Source: Yanshouia hominis
GTDB taxonomy: Bacteria > Bacillota > Clostridia > Oscillospirales > Ruminococcaceae
DNA length: 64,000 nt
Assembly: GCA_014385025.1 (NCBI GenBank)
Contig: JACRTB010000011.1
Location: forward strand, 56,864 to 120,863
Direction: 5' to 3'
Part shown: in pieces, positions 18,086-27,120 of the stretch
Position numbering within the stretch: position 1 is the stretch's first letter
Layout: every line of letters begins with the position of its first letter
Position numbers and translations under genes: made by a program
The notes under the pieces: generated by a model
What the model saw: only the letters and a program-made list of their open reading frames with translations
Database searches by the model: none
What the model was told of the DNA's origin: nothing

Positions 18086-19057
18086 TTAACGGTTGTATTG
18101 GTAACGTGTTCCAGAAATCTCATTCCAAACCCGGTCGCAGCGTGCCAGAGTTTCCTCACTGAGAGGCGGCAAATCGATTGCATGGAGATTTGCCGCGAGA
18201 TGCTGCTGTGAACTGACCCCGATGATGACCGAGTCGACAAAACGGTGTGCCGCGCACCAGAGGATTGCAAGCTCAGGAAGACTGAGATCTGCATCGGCCG
18301 CAACTTGGCGCAACAGATCGACTCCCCGAAAACTGTCTTCGTTCCAGTAACGGTTCTGATACATACTGTTATTTTGGAAACGTCCCTCCGCGGCAGGGCG
18401 GGAGAAGATATGCTTCCCGGTCAGCAGCCCCCCGGCGAGGGGATTAAAGACGGTCATTCCGACCCGGTGCGATTCCAGACAGGGGACCAGCTCCGGCTCT
18501 ACGCTGCGGCAGAGCAGATTGAAAACATTTTCGCTCATGACAGGGCGCGTCCGACCACGTACCCGAGCGATCCAATCGGCATCAGCAAGCTGCCAGGAGG
18601 CAAAGTTGCTCACACCAAGATACCGGATTTTCCCGGAACGGACCAAGTCGTCCACCGCATCGATCGTTTCCTCCATGGGAGTATCCGGATCAGGGGTGTG
18701 CAAATAGTAAAGGTCTATGTAGTCGGTCCCGAGACGCTTAAGGCTTCGTTCTATTTCCCTCATGATCGAGCGGCGGCTGAGTCCTTCCTCGTTGAGCCGT
18801 TCAGGATGACGGGTCAACCGAACTTTGGTGGCAAGAATCACCTCGTCGCGTCTTCCCCTAAGGGCTTCTCCTACAATCTCCTCCGAACGGCCGTCTTCAT
18901 AGACATTTGCCGTGTCGATAAAGTTGACCCCGGAATCGAGAGCGGCATGTACCATGCGGATTCCATCCTCGCGGCTGACCTGTCCCCCGAAGTTCATTGT
19001 GCCGAGGCATAGTCTCGAAACGCTCAAGCCTGTGGCTGTCATACGCTGATATTGCAT
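18086..19057 (-). CDS. Aldo/keto reductase
   Basis: A 323-residue TIM-barrel oxidoreductase of the AKR superfamily. The catalytic set is visible: D and Y in FIDTANVYEDGRSEEI, K in ILATKVRLT and H in LYYLHTPDPD. The C-terminal NADPH-binding part has VDSVIIGVSSQQHLAANLHA. It is the first gene of the leftward operon and lies opposite the alpha/beta hydrolase across a 232-base divergent region. A carbonyl substrate within the cluster's pathway is likely but unknown. Confidence 0.9.
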   Translation of the reverse strand: MQYQRMTATGLSVSRLCLGTMNFGGQVSREDGIRMVHAALDSGVNFIDTANVYEDGRSEEIVGEALRGRRDEVILATKVRLTRHPERLNEEGLSRRSIMREIERSLKRLGTDYIDLYYLHTPDPDTPMEETIDAVDDLVRSGKIRYLGVSNFASWQLADADWIARVRGRTRPVMSENVFNLLCRSVEPELVPCLESHRVGMTVFNPLAGGLLTGKHIFSRPAAEGRFQNNSMYQNRYWNEDSFRGVDLLRQVAADADLSLPELAILWCAAHRFVDSVIIGVSSQQHLAANLHAIDLPPLSEETLARCDRVWNEISGTRYQYNR

Positions 19058-19107
19058 TTCCTTCCCTCCTGTTTTTATGTGCGCGAATCCTTTAATCTAA
19101 TTATATT

Positions 19108-19127
19108 TGACTTGCCGCAAAAAGTCA
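19108..19127. promoter_or_regulatory. Inverted repeat in the divergent control region
   Basis: Arms TGACTT (19108-19113) and AAGTCA (19122-19127) lie in the AT-rich 232-base gap between the aldo/keto reductase and hydrolase genes. The dyad and A/T flanks fit a binding site for a regulator such as the LysR protein encoded at 24.6 kb. This assignment is speculative. Confidence 0.35.
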
Positions 19128-19289
19128 TATGAATAGATAGAATAGAGGTATCAATACAAACTATAACAAAAAACCAATTTTATGTGATATGATCTTATTG
19201 AAAAGTGACAAAGAGAATTGCGCATCTTCTCTTGGCCTTTGGCTGCCGGGGTAAGAATAGGCGATAAAATTTCCTCAAGGAGCGATGTT

Positions 19290-20126
19290 ATGGAGATTAG
19301 CAATCGGAATTTTTTTCAAACATCGGATGGCGCACGAATTTATTTTGAAGAGTATGGCGGCGGCAAAGGGAAGCCTCTTCTAATGATTCCCGGTTTTCTC
19401 TGCACGACCCGTTTCTTTCAGCGTAACGTCGGTCCCCTTTCTCAGAACAGGAGAGTTGTGGTCATTGACCCACGCGGACAGGGATTTTCTTCCAAAACGC
19501 TTTGTGGAAATACGGTTGCCCGCAATGCGCAGGACATCGCCGAGCTGGTCGAGTACTTGAATTTGAAGAAGTTAGTTTTGCTTGGATGGTCGGTTGGATC
19601 TTCGGTGGCGCTGCATTATGCAGCAAAATTGGATCAGGGAAGGCTGTCCGGTTTGATCCTCGTGGACGGTTCACTCTTTCCGCTGTCCGACGAGGCGTGG
19701 AACAAGCACCGCGCCCGAAATTACAATGTTCAAAACTGGATGGATACTTACCTTCCTCTTTACTATGATCCGCAGTTGTTTCACAGCCGCTTTATTGAAC
19801 GTATCTCCAATGGCAAAATGAGTGCGGAGGATCAGCAGTGGGTTCTCGCTGAATGTCGTAAGACTATGCCGTGGACGGCGTTGGAACTCCATTATGATTT
19901 CTGCCATACTGACAGCCTTTCCTGCTTACCGGAATTAAGAATTCCGACTGCCTTTTTTGGCGGGAATTCTGCAGCTTATGGTCTCGATATGCTTTATGAA
20001 TATGCGAAACGTGTGCGGACTCCTGCGCAGGTTCACCCGTTTTACGAGAGCGGGCATCTTATGTTTTACTATGAAGCAGAAAAGTTTAATCGACTCGTCA
20101 ACGACTGCTGCGACGCTTTACTCTGA
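19290..20126 (+). CDS. Alpha/beta hydrolase
   Basis: A 278-residue alpha/beta-hydrolase-fold protein. It has an oxyanion-hole segment MIPGFLC, the nucleophile elbow GWSVGS (Ser near residue 97), an acidic residue in the late strand region and the catalytic-type histidine in YESGHLMFYYEAEKF near the end. The ATG at 19290 is preceded by aaggag at seven bases; an upstream in-frame start lacks one. It leads the rightward group with the TAXI transporter and could cleave an ester or lactone of the transported acid. Confidence 0.85.
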   Translation: MEISNRNFFQTSDGARIYFEEYGGGKGKPLLMIPGFLCTTRFFQRNVGPLSQNRRVVVIDPRGQGFSSKTLCGNTVARNAQDIAELVEYLNLKKLVLLGWSVGSSVALHYAAKLDQGRLSGLILVDGSLFPLSDEAWNKHRARNYNVQNWMDTYLPLYYDPQLFHSRFIERISNGKMSAEDQQWVLAECRKTMPWTALELHYDFCHTDSLSCLPELRIPTAFFGGNSAAYGLDMLYEYAKRVRTPAQVHPFYESGHLMFYYEAEKFNRLVNDCCDALL

Positions 20127-20265
20127 AACAGGCACCGCACTTGAAGCAACGGCAGAAACAGGGCCCATGGTGTAAAAAGGGGCTTTGTTTCCAGATAAAT
20201 AAAGATATCATCAGGTATCTTCCAAAAAGTCTTTTAGGGGGTGAAAAGCTGAAAAAACATGCCAA

Positions 20266-20278
20266 ATGATGACATCAT
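20266..20278. promoter_or_regulatory. Palindrome upstream of the TAXI binding-protein gene
   Basis: ATGATG-A-CATCAT is a perfect 13-base palindrome 41 bases before the lipoprotein start, in a 193-base gap. It resembles a compact repressor or activator site. No cognate regulator can be named. Confidence 0.35.
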
Positions 20279-20319
20279 ACAGTAACTGAAAGAAAATTTT
20301 GCTAAAAGGAGAAAGAAGA

Positions 20320-21393
20320 ATGAAGAAAAGAGTTCTTTCGCTGGTCCTTTCCCTGTCGATGATTTTTTCATTGGCCGCCTGCGGAGGCCAAAACGGCAGT
20401 TCGAGTGCCGCCGCATCACAGGCGGATGCATCGGGTGCTGCGGCTGGCACTTCTGCCTCAGCCCCCGCCGGAGAATCCGTCAATATTACTTGGGCTACCG
20501 CCAGCTTGGGTGGCACTGTCCAGATGGTCGCTACTGCGATCGCGACGGTCATCAACAAATATGAGCCCAATTACAAAATTACCGTACAGGCCACCGGCGG
20601 ATCGGTTGAAAATATACGGCTCCTGAAAAGCAACGAATGCGATATCGCCCATACTACCGAAGGGGTCAACGGCTTCCGCGGCACTGGATCATTCGAAGGC
20701 GAGGGCGGAGTGGAAAAGATGCAGACCCTTGTCAAGCTTTACGGCAACGAGATGGTCGCTCTAGTCATGGAAGACAGTCCGCTGGCTGACACCAAAAGTT
20801 TGGAAGGACTCAAGGTTTGCATTGGTCCGACAGGATCCGGCGTCTCCCAGATGGCAACGGCTTATTTGAAGGCGCTCGGTGTGCTGGATAAGTGCAACGT
20901 TCTCAATATCAGCTACAACGACTCGGTTGACGCCCTCAAGGACGGCACCATTGACGTACTCTTTGCGTTTACTTCCGGAAAAATGCCCAACTCCTATCTG
21001 ACTCAGCTTGAGACAAGTGCTGCCGTTCGTGCCCTTCCGCTTGAAACCGGACTCTTTGAGGGGATTTTTGCAGAACAGGCCGATTTCGGCGCAACCTCCC
21101 TTCCTGCGGGCTCACTGAAGTGCATCACCGAGGAGTACCCGACCTACGCTTCCTTCTCGATCCAGTTTGTCGATGATCGGATGAGTGAAGACGTTGCGTA
21201 CACCATTGTTAAATACATTTATGAGAGCTATGACGAACTTTGTGTTTATAACAATTCCTGCAAAGCTCTGACCATTGCCGATGCGCTGGAAGGTATGCCC
21301 AAGGAAATTCCGATTCATCCTGGCGCCGCCAAATATTTTAAGGAAGTCGGCGTTTGGGACGACGCTTATACAATTGGAACCGTTAAGGGCTGA
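20320..21393 (+). CDS. TAXI family TRAP solute-binding lipoprotein
   Basis: A 357-residue extracytoplasmic binding protein of the TAXI type (TRAP-associated extracytoplasmic immunogenic protein). The signal peptide ends in a lipobox SLAAC with Cys21, followed by a Ser/Ala-rich linker. The domain shows TGGSVENIRLLKSNECDIAH near residues 92-111 and CIGPTGSGVSQMATAYLKAL, typical of the family. The ATG at 20320 has aaaggag upstream. It feeds the fused permease encoded 136 bases downstream; a strong hairpin lies between them. The few characterised TAXI systems take up organic acids such as glutamate or 2-oxoglutarate. Confidence 0.92.
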   Translation: MKKRVLSLVLSLSMIFSLAACGGQNGSSSAAASQADASGAAAGTSASAPAGESVNITWATASLGGTVQMVATAIATVINKYEPNYKITVQATGGSVENIRLLKSNECDIAHTTEGVNGFRGTGSFEGEGGVEKMQTLVKLYGNEMVALVMEDSPLADTKSLEGLKVCIGPTGSGVSQMATAYLKALGVLDKCNVLNISYNDSVDALKDGTIDVLFAFTSGKMPNSYLTQLETSAAVRALPLETGLFEGIFAEQADFGATSLPAGSLKCITEEYPTYASFSIQFVDDRMSEDVAYTIVKYIYESYDELCVYNNSCKALTIADALEGMPKEIPIHPGAAKYFKEVGVWDDAYTIGTVKG

Positions 21394-21410
21394 TTATTCA
21401 TTTCTTACAT

Positions 21411-21454
21411 ATCTCAATGGCAGCGGCGGCATTAAACGCCGCTGCCATTGAGAT
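21411..21454 (+). terminator. Intercistronic 18-bp hairpin
   Basis: A perfect 18-bp stem (21411-21428 with 21437-21454) with an 8-base loop, between the binding-protein and permease genes. There is no T-run after it, so it more likely protects or processes the mRNA than terminates it, allowing more binding protein than permease. Confidence 0.7.
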
Positions 21455-21529
21455 ACCAACGGGCATTTCATCGGCCATGCATGCCCGTGCACTTGGCAGC
21501 TTAAAGATCACTTTTGAAAGGAATATCAT

Positions 21530-23434
21530 ATGGCAAAGAACACAAACGGCAACCTTGCCAATCGCCTTTTCCCCCTTGTTGCGGTTGCAATGTGCATTTT
21601 TCACCTGTATACAGTGGTACAGCCGTCGCTGGATACCGTCCAACAGCAATCGATTCACCTATGCTTTGCTTTGGTTTTGGTTTTTCTTAATTGTATGAGT
21701 ATTAAGGACGGGAAAGCTCCAAAAAAGCTTTTCCTCATAATTGATACGGTTCTGTTGGCGGCCTCGGTCTATTCTCTGGTCTATATCCTGGTCAAGCAGA
21801 AAACATTGGTTATCAAAATTGGCACCTATACCGCCAATGACCTATTGGTGGGCGCGCTTTTGATCTTTGTCCTTTTTGTAGCTACCTACCGTACCTTCGG
21901 TAAGGCGCTTCCAATTCTAGTAGGAATTTTTTTCCTTTATGGACATTTTGGATATCTAGTTCCAGGGACACTCTATCACGCAGGCATCTCTTGGCCGCGT
22001 TTGGTGGTGGGAGTTACTACTAATCTGGCCGGTGTTTTCGGTACTGTTTTGGAAGTCTCTTCTACCTACATTGTCTTGTTCATGATTTTTGGAGGATTGT
22101 TGGATGCCAGCGGCGCCGGAAACTTTTTCATTCAGTTTGCCATGTCCGTTGGAGGAAAGTCACGATCGGGAGCCGCACAAGCAGCGGTCATCAGCAGCGG
22201 ACTGGTCGGCTCCATTAACGGCAGTGCCGTGGCGAACGTCGCATCGACTGGTGTGTTTACTATTCCGCTGATGAAAGATCGTGGCTATGAGCCTTCCTTC
22301 GCCGGTGCGGTGGAGGCCTGTGCATCAACCGGCGGAATGATTATGCCGCCGGTCATGGGAGTCGCAGCATTCGTCATGGCAGGTATCACTGGTATTCCTT
22401 ATGCGAAGATTGCATTGGCAGCGTTGGTCCCTGCATTGCTCTACTATATTACCATTAGCTTTTCTGTCCATCTGCGGGCGTTAAAAAACGGTTTTCAACC
22501 GTTGCCCGATGAAAAAATTCCGAATCTGAAAAAGGTATTGATTGATGGTGGACATTTTTCTGCTCCGCTGGTCTGCATCGTGGTACTTATGGTTCGCGGA
22601 ATGTCCGTAATGCGTGCCGCATTTTTTGGATGTGTCTGTCTTGTTGTGGCAGTCGCCATCCGCGAAACAATTCGTGATCACCGTTACCTCGCAAAAAAGG
22701 ACTTCTATGTGATGATCTATGAGGGCTTTGTAAGCGGCGCAAAAAGTGCAATGAGTGTGGCCGCAGCCTGTGCCGCGATGGGAATCATGACCCAGATTAT
22801 CATCAACACCGGTATGGCGACCAAAATCGTCTTTTTAATCAAGTCGCTGGCCGGTGAGCAGATGTTTACCGCTCTGCTTCTAACCTGTGCGATCTCGATT
22901 TTCTTTGGAATGGGCGTTCCGACAACTGCTTCCTATGTTTTGGTGGCTTCACTGGGAGCGCCGGTTTTAATCGAACTGGGATACCCCACCCTAGCGGTTC
23001 ATTTGTTCATCTACTACTATGCAATCCTTGCCAATATCACCCCGCCGATTGCATCGGCTGCTCTGGTTGCCTCACAGATCGCCAAGGCGCCCTATATGAG
23101 TACAGGCTGGACTGCCGTGCGGCTGGGCCTTCCGGGCTTTTTGCTTCCGTTCCTTTTTGTCTATCATCCCGAACTGCTGCTGGAGGGTACGGTTCTATCC
23201 TGTGCGTCGGTTATCGTCTCATGTGTTCTAGGCCTCTTCTGTATGGCGGTCTTCTTTGAGGGATATTTCTTTACCCGGCTCAATTGGGCGGAAAGGATCG
23301 CGATTGCGATAGCCAGTTTCCTCTTGGTAAAACCGGGAACCTACTCGGATTTGATTGGACTGGCAATTTTTCTGCTGCTTCTTTTTGAGCAGCGCACAAA
23401 AAAAGCGAAGCTTGCTGCTGTTGACAAGGCATAG
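21530..23434 (+). CDS. TRAP transporter fused permease (4TM/12TM)
   Basis: A 634-residue protein in which the small DctQ-like part (about four helices, residues 10-130) is fused to the large DctM-like part, the architecture that accompanies TAXI binding proteins. The DctM region shows SGLVGSINGSAVANVASTGV near residue 225 and FGMGVPTTASYVLVASLGAP near 465. Transport is expected to be ion-gradient driven with the lipoprotein at 20.3 kb. The ribosome site ggaat precedes the ATG at 21530. It is followed by the dehydrogenase gene after 29 bases. Confidence 0.93.
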   Translation: MAKNTNGNLANRLFPLVAVAMCIFHLYTVVQPSLDTVQQQSIHLCFALVLVFLNCMSIKDGKAPKKLFLIIDTVLLAASVYSLVYILVKQKTLVIKIGTYTANDLLVGALLIFVLFVATYRTFGKALPILVGIFFLYGHFGYLVPGTLYHAGISWPRLVVGVTTNLAGVFGTVLEVSSTYIVLFMIFGGLLDASGAGNFFIQFAMSVGGKSRSGAAQAAVISSGLVGSINGSAVANVASTGVFTIPLMKDRGYEPSFAGAVEACASTGGMIMPPVMGVAAFVMAGITGIPYAKIALAALVPALLYYITISFSVHLRALKNGFQPLPDEKIPNLKKVLIDGGHFSAPLVCIVVLMVRGMSVMRAAFFGCVCLVVAVAIRETIRDHRYLAKKDFYVMIYEGFVSGAKSAMSVAAACAAMGIMTQIIINTGMATKIVFLIKSLAGEQMFTALLLTCAISIFFGMGVPTTASYVLVASLGAPVLIELGYPTLAVHLFIYYYAILANITPPIASAALVASQIAKAPYMSTGWTAVRLGLPGFLLPFLFVYHPELLLEGTVLSCASVIVSCVLGLFCMAVFFEGYFFTRLNWAERIAIAIASFLLVKPGTYSDLIGLAIFLLLLFEQRTKKAKLAAVDKA

Positions 23435-23463
23435 CCTTGTGCTATTTGGAAAGGAAACAGACG

Positions 23464-24414
23464 ATGAGAGCGTTAATTATCGATCAGGTATCACAGAATA
23501 TACGTGCTTTTCTTGAAGAACGTGGCGCACAGGTAGATCACGTTTTTCTCCCCTCCCACGACGAACTGAAAGAGATCATAGAGTCTTATGATTTGCTTGT
23601 TATGCGGGTAGACCCTTTTATTGATCAGGAAATTCTAGATGCAGCAAAAAATCTTAAGGCAATTACCGTGGCCGCCGTGGGTACCAACCATATTGATTTG
23701 GAATATGCTGAGAAGAAGGGGATTCGTGTAACCAACGCCCCCGGAATGAACAGCAATACAGTGGCTGAACTGACCGTCTCTAAAATGCTGGATTTAGCCC
23801 GTAATACGATTCCTGCAAATAATACGGTAAAAGAACAGCATTGCTGGAATAAATATGTTTGGACGGGCATTGAACTCAAGGGTAAAGTGTTGGGGATCAT
23901 CGGACTGGGGAAAATAGGAACACGAGTAGTTGAACTGCTTCGTGGTTTCGATATGAAGGTAATTGCTTACGATCCCTTCCTGGAGGACAAAGAATTTGCT
24001 CGACGGGGCGCTAACAAGGTTACTCTTGAAGAACTCCTTGAAAAATCCGATGTAATTTCTTTGCATCTTCCACTCAACAATGAGACCCGAGGCATGATCT
24101 CTTATGCAGAATTCGATCGAATGAAAGAAGGCGCCATCCTTCTCAATATGGCGCGTGGAGGCATCATGGACGAAGACGCGGCGTATTCCAACCTGAAATC
24201 AGGAAAAATGCGCGGTATTGGAGTAGATGTAATGTCATGTGAGCTTGCGGGGGGCGCAATGAAGGGCGAATCGCATGTTGAATCTCCGTTGTTTGAGTTT
24301 GAAAACTTTATTGTCAGCCCTCATATTGCCGGGGGCGGTACCATCGATGGCCTGGATCTCCTTGGCGATTGCGTAATCGATCATATTTGTGAGATTTTTG
24401 GTTACCGGCGCTGA
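23464..24414 (+). CDS. D-2-hydroxyacid dehydrogenase
   Basis: A 316-residue NAD-dependent D-2-hydroxyacid dehydrogenase of the phosphoglycerate-dehydrogenase-like family. The coenzyme motif GLGKIGTRVVELL is near residue 150, the substrate-binding NNETRGMIS at about 205-215, the catalytic arginine in NMARGGIMDED and the histidine in IVSPHIAGGG. The ATG at 23464 has aaaggaaac upstream. It probably shares the TRAP transcript, so oxidation or reduction of the imported acid is a reasonable inference. A terminator follows. Confidence 0.88.
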   Translation: MRALIIDQVSQNIRAFLEERGAQVDHVFLPSHDELKEIIESYDLLVMRVDPFIDQEILDAAKNLKAITVAAVGTNHIDLEYAEKKGIRVTNAPGMNSNTVAELTVSKMLDLARNTIPANNTVKEQHCWNKYVWTGIELKGKVLGIIGLGKIGTRVVELLRGFDMKVIAYDPFLEDKEFARRGANKVTLEELLEKSDVISLHLPLNNETRGMISYAEFDRMKEGAILLNMARGGIMDEDAAYSNLKSGKMRGIGVDVMSCELAGGAMKGESHVESPLFEFENFIVSPHIAGGGTIDGLDLLGDCVIDHICEIFGYRR

Positions 24415-24428
24415 CCATCAATTATTAA

Positions 24429-24463
24429 GGAAACGCGCCGCGGGAATTCTGTGGCGCGTTTCC
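24429..24463 (+). terminator. Terminator of the TRAP operon
   Basis: Stem GGAAACGCGCC (24429-24439) with GGCGCGTTTCC (24453-24463) followed by AAATTTT, 15 bases after the dehydrogenase stop. Confidence 0.8.
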
Positions 24464-24558
24464 AAATTTTACACTTTCTGTTTTTTCCCCTACTCAGTGA
24501 AAATATGATATGATCAATATATAAATTTGCGGACCAGCACGGTAAAGGAGACAAAGCT

Positions 24559-25455
24559 ATGGATATTCGTTCTTTGATACAGTTTTTGCAGATTGCGAAG
24601 GACGGGAGCTATACCAAGGCGGCGGCTTCGCTTTATCTGGTGCAGCCCACCTTGAGCAAGACCATTCAAAATATGGAGCAGGAGTTAGGTGTACGGCTTT
24701 TTCAGAAGGACGGACAAAAAATTGAACTGACGGAATATGGCAAACGGCTTGTGGAAATTGCAACCCCGATTATCAATCAATTCCAACAAATTCCCACCTG
24801 GTTACACGATATCGAGGATTTGGCAAGCGGTTCTTTGAGCATCGGATCCACACCGATTTTGGCGGGACTCTATTTGGTCACATATATTACCGAGTTCTGT
24901 CGCCTCTATCCCCGGATTGAACTTAAATTAGTAGAACGGGGAACATATGAGATTAAGGATGCTGTTTTGCGGAGCGAATGCGACATTGGATTCTGTATGC
25001 TTTGTCCGGAGGTCAGGAATTGCAGCATGCTGGATGTAATTTCTCTCTTTCGTAAAGAAGTAGTGGTTATGATCCACAAGGATAATCCTCTGGGGGAAAT
25101 GAAAAGCATTTCTATGAGAGATCTTCGGCATGAAAAATTCAATTTTTATGCCTCTGGTCATGCCATCAAGGATGAAATTTATCTGCGCTGTACCGAGGCG
25201 GGCTTTTCCCCTAATATCAACTTCGTCAGCGGTAATGCTGCTTTCCTGATTCGGCTTTCTGAAATGGGCAACGGAATCACTATTCTGCCCAAGCCTTTTC
25301 TTACCCAATATGATTATCAAAACCTCAGTGCCATCCCTTTCGAGCCCACTTTTCCCTGGGAATGCTGTCTAATTACCAAAAAAGGCCGCTATCAGCCCTT
25401 TGCCATCAGGCAGTTTATTGATCACATTGTCAAAGGATTTAAGACAGTCCATTAG
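24559..25455 (+). CDS. LysR-family transcriptional regulator
   Basis: A 298-residue LysR regulator. The N-terminal winged helix-turn-helix has SYTKAAASLYLVQPTLSKTI (about residues 15-34) followed by the linker-helix region. The remainder is a periplasmic-binding-protein-like effector domain with the usual SGSLSIGSTPI-type entry (about residue 92). It starts at the ATG at 24559 with aaaggagac upstream. It lies between the TRAP operon and the mandelate-racemase-like gene and is the only regulator in the cluster, so it probably senses the cluster's substrate. Confidence 0.92.
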   Translation: MDIRSLIQFLQIAKDGSYTKAAASLYLVQPTLSKTIQNMEQELGVRLFQKDGQKIELTEYGKRLVEIATPIINQFQQIPTWLHDIEDLASGSLSIGSTPILAGLYLVTYITEFCRLYPRIELKLVERGTYEIKDAVLRSECDIGFCMLCPEVRNCSMLDVISLFRKEVVVMIHKDNPLGEMKSISMRDLRHEKFNFYASGHAIKDEIYLRCTEAGFSPNINFVSGNAAFLIRLSEMGNGITILPKPFLTQYDYQNLSAIPFEPTFPWECCLITKKGRYQPFAIRQFIDHIVKGFKTVH

Positions 25456-25897
25456 CGAGCGCACATGCCATAATATACCGGCCGCGCCTTGCTTTCCCGT
25501 ATCGCTGGAAAGAGCTTTTGCCGGGGCAAAAAACCAATTGTTCCGCTTGCGTTTCCTGTAAGAACGTTACTGATGAGAAGACATCTTACGGATACTGTGC
25601 TTTTACCTTATTGCAAGCGGTTGACGTTGTTTGCAGCGGTTTCTTTCGACAGCCGCATAAATGGAAATATTGAACTGTGTTTTCATGCGTGCTTTTGCTT
25701 AGGCGGTACTGTTTTTCGAGACTTTGAGTGGTTCTGCCAAGCTGATTTTCTGTTGCCGCATTTGAATCTTTTGTGATGGGTTCCGTCTGACGTTATCTGC
25801 ATCATAGGCTATAATTTCCCTCCGATGGATGAGAAGCACATACAAGTTCCTGGAGAAACGATGGTATTCGTAAGTATGTAGAAGGGAGTTTTGAATT
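25456..25897. other. Intergenic region before the enolase-superfamily gene
   Basis: I see no gene here. A near-perfect direct repeat TTGCAAGCGGTT (25611-25622) and TTGCAGCGGTT (25631-25641) could be a paired regulator site for the downstream gene. No other structure stands out. Confidence 0.4.
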
Positions 25898-27010
25898 GTG
25901 AAAATTGTCAAAGTGGAAGCAATCCCTATGATGGCACCGGCTGACCAAAAAATTACGATGTCTCAGGCGTCCTTTGACACTTTTTTTACCACAATAGTTC
26001 GTTTAACAACTGATGATGGCATCGTGGGAATAGGCGAATGCATGGTGCGTACCGCGGCAGGACCTACGAAACATATCGTGGACGAAATGCTGGCACCTCT
26101 CATCATGGGGAGAGATCCTCTGGACGTGGAGGCGATTTGGGAGGATATGTTCCGCAGTGAGCGTCACCGCGGCCATGCGTCAGGGATGTTTGTAGAGGCC
26201 ATGTCGGGAATAGATACGGCTCTGTGGGATATTATAGGCAAGTACCACCACATGCCGTTGGGAAAGTTGCTGGGTGGATATGACCGCAAACAAATTCCTG
26301 CTTACGCTTCTTCCATTATGTTAAATGATATTCCCCAAATGGTGGAAAGGGCGCAGGAACTTGTCTCATTGGGCTATCGCGCCATGAAAGTGAAAATTGG
26401 TACAGATTGCCGTCGTGATGTGGAAACCATGAAACAAATCCGCATGGCTGTCGGCGATGGCATCGATTTAATGGCTGATGCTAACTCTTATTACCGTTCT
26501 GTTCGAGACGCTGTATATGTGGGAAGGGGTCTGGAAGAGCTCTCGGTGCTTTGGCTTGAGGAGCCGGTGATGCCGGACAATGTCATGGGTTATCAGCAGA
26601 TTTCCCAAAAACTTGATATAGCTATTGCAGCAGGTGAAAGCAGTTTTACATCTTTGGATTTTTGCACATTATTTCAAAAAGAGTGTATTGCCATTGCACA
26701 GCCGGACGTTACCCGCTGTGGAGGAGTAACTGAGTCGCGGCGGATTGCGGAATTGGCAACGGTATTTAACAGGCAATATGCTCCGCATACAGGACTTTCT
26801 TCATCTGTATGTATTTTTGCAACCCTACAGCTGGCTGCTTGGGCGCCAAATTTTATTACATATGAATATGGACTTTTTGGAAACCCGTTACAACGTTTGA
26901 CAACCAAACCGGTACCTCCCGTTGTAAATGGTTTGTTGGAGGTCCCTCAAGAAGAAGGGATCGGATGTGAATTAGATGAAAGCTTTATCAAAAAATACCG
27001 TATTGATTGA
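25898..27010 (+). CDS. Mandelate racemase/muconate lactonizing-type enzyme (enolase superfamily)
   Basis: A 370-residue enolase-superfamily enzyme that would abstract the alpha proton of a carboxylate (racemase or acid-sugar dehydratase). A GTG start at 25898 has agaagggag upstream. The catalytic set is complete: KVK at K164/K166, metal ligands in MADANSYY (D194), the LEEP glutamate near 220 and GES near 246, and the dyad D270 (QPDVTRCGG) with H297 (APHTGLS). K164, K166, D270 and H297 fall at the same numbers as in Pseudomonas mandelate racemase. It belongs to the mandelate racemase subgroup; the substrate is not determined. It stands alone after LysR. Confidence 0.9.
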   Translation: MKIVKVEAIPMMAPADQKITMSQASFDTFFTTIVRLTTDDGIVGIGECMVRTAAGPTKHIVDEMLAPLIMGRDPLDVEAIWEDMFRSERHRGHASGMFVEAMSGIDTALWDIIGKYHHMPLGKLLGGYDRKQIPAYASSIMLNDIPQMVERAQELVSLGYRAMKVKIGTDCRRDVETMKQIRMAVGDGIDLMADANSYYRSVRDAVYVGRGLEELSVLWLEEPVMPDNVMGYQQISQKLDIAIAAGESSFTSLDFCTLFQKECIAIAQPDVTRCGGVTESRRIAELATVFNRQYAPHTGLSSSVCIFATLQLAAWAPNFITYEYGLFGNPLQRLTTKPVPPVVNGLLEVPQEEGIGCELDESFIKKYRID

Positions 27011-27120
27011 TCATCACTTTGGTGCCATCAAGAGTTGGACCTGTTGACAAAAAGAAAGGTGCATTCATGAGGGAAAGGTGATTTTTTGTTTCAGTGAAGT
27101 CAAATGATTTCTGTTTTCAA

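Noticed and set aside
21411..21454. Intrinsic terminator separating the TAXI genes
   Set aside because: No T-run follows and the permease has no promoter of its own that I can see, so it is kept as an intercistronic hairpin.
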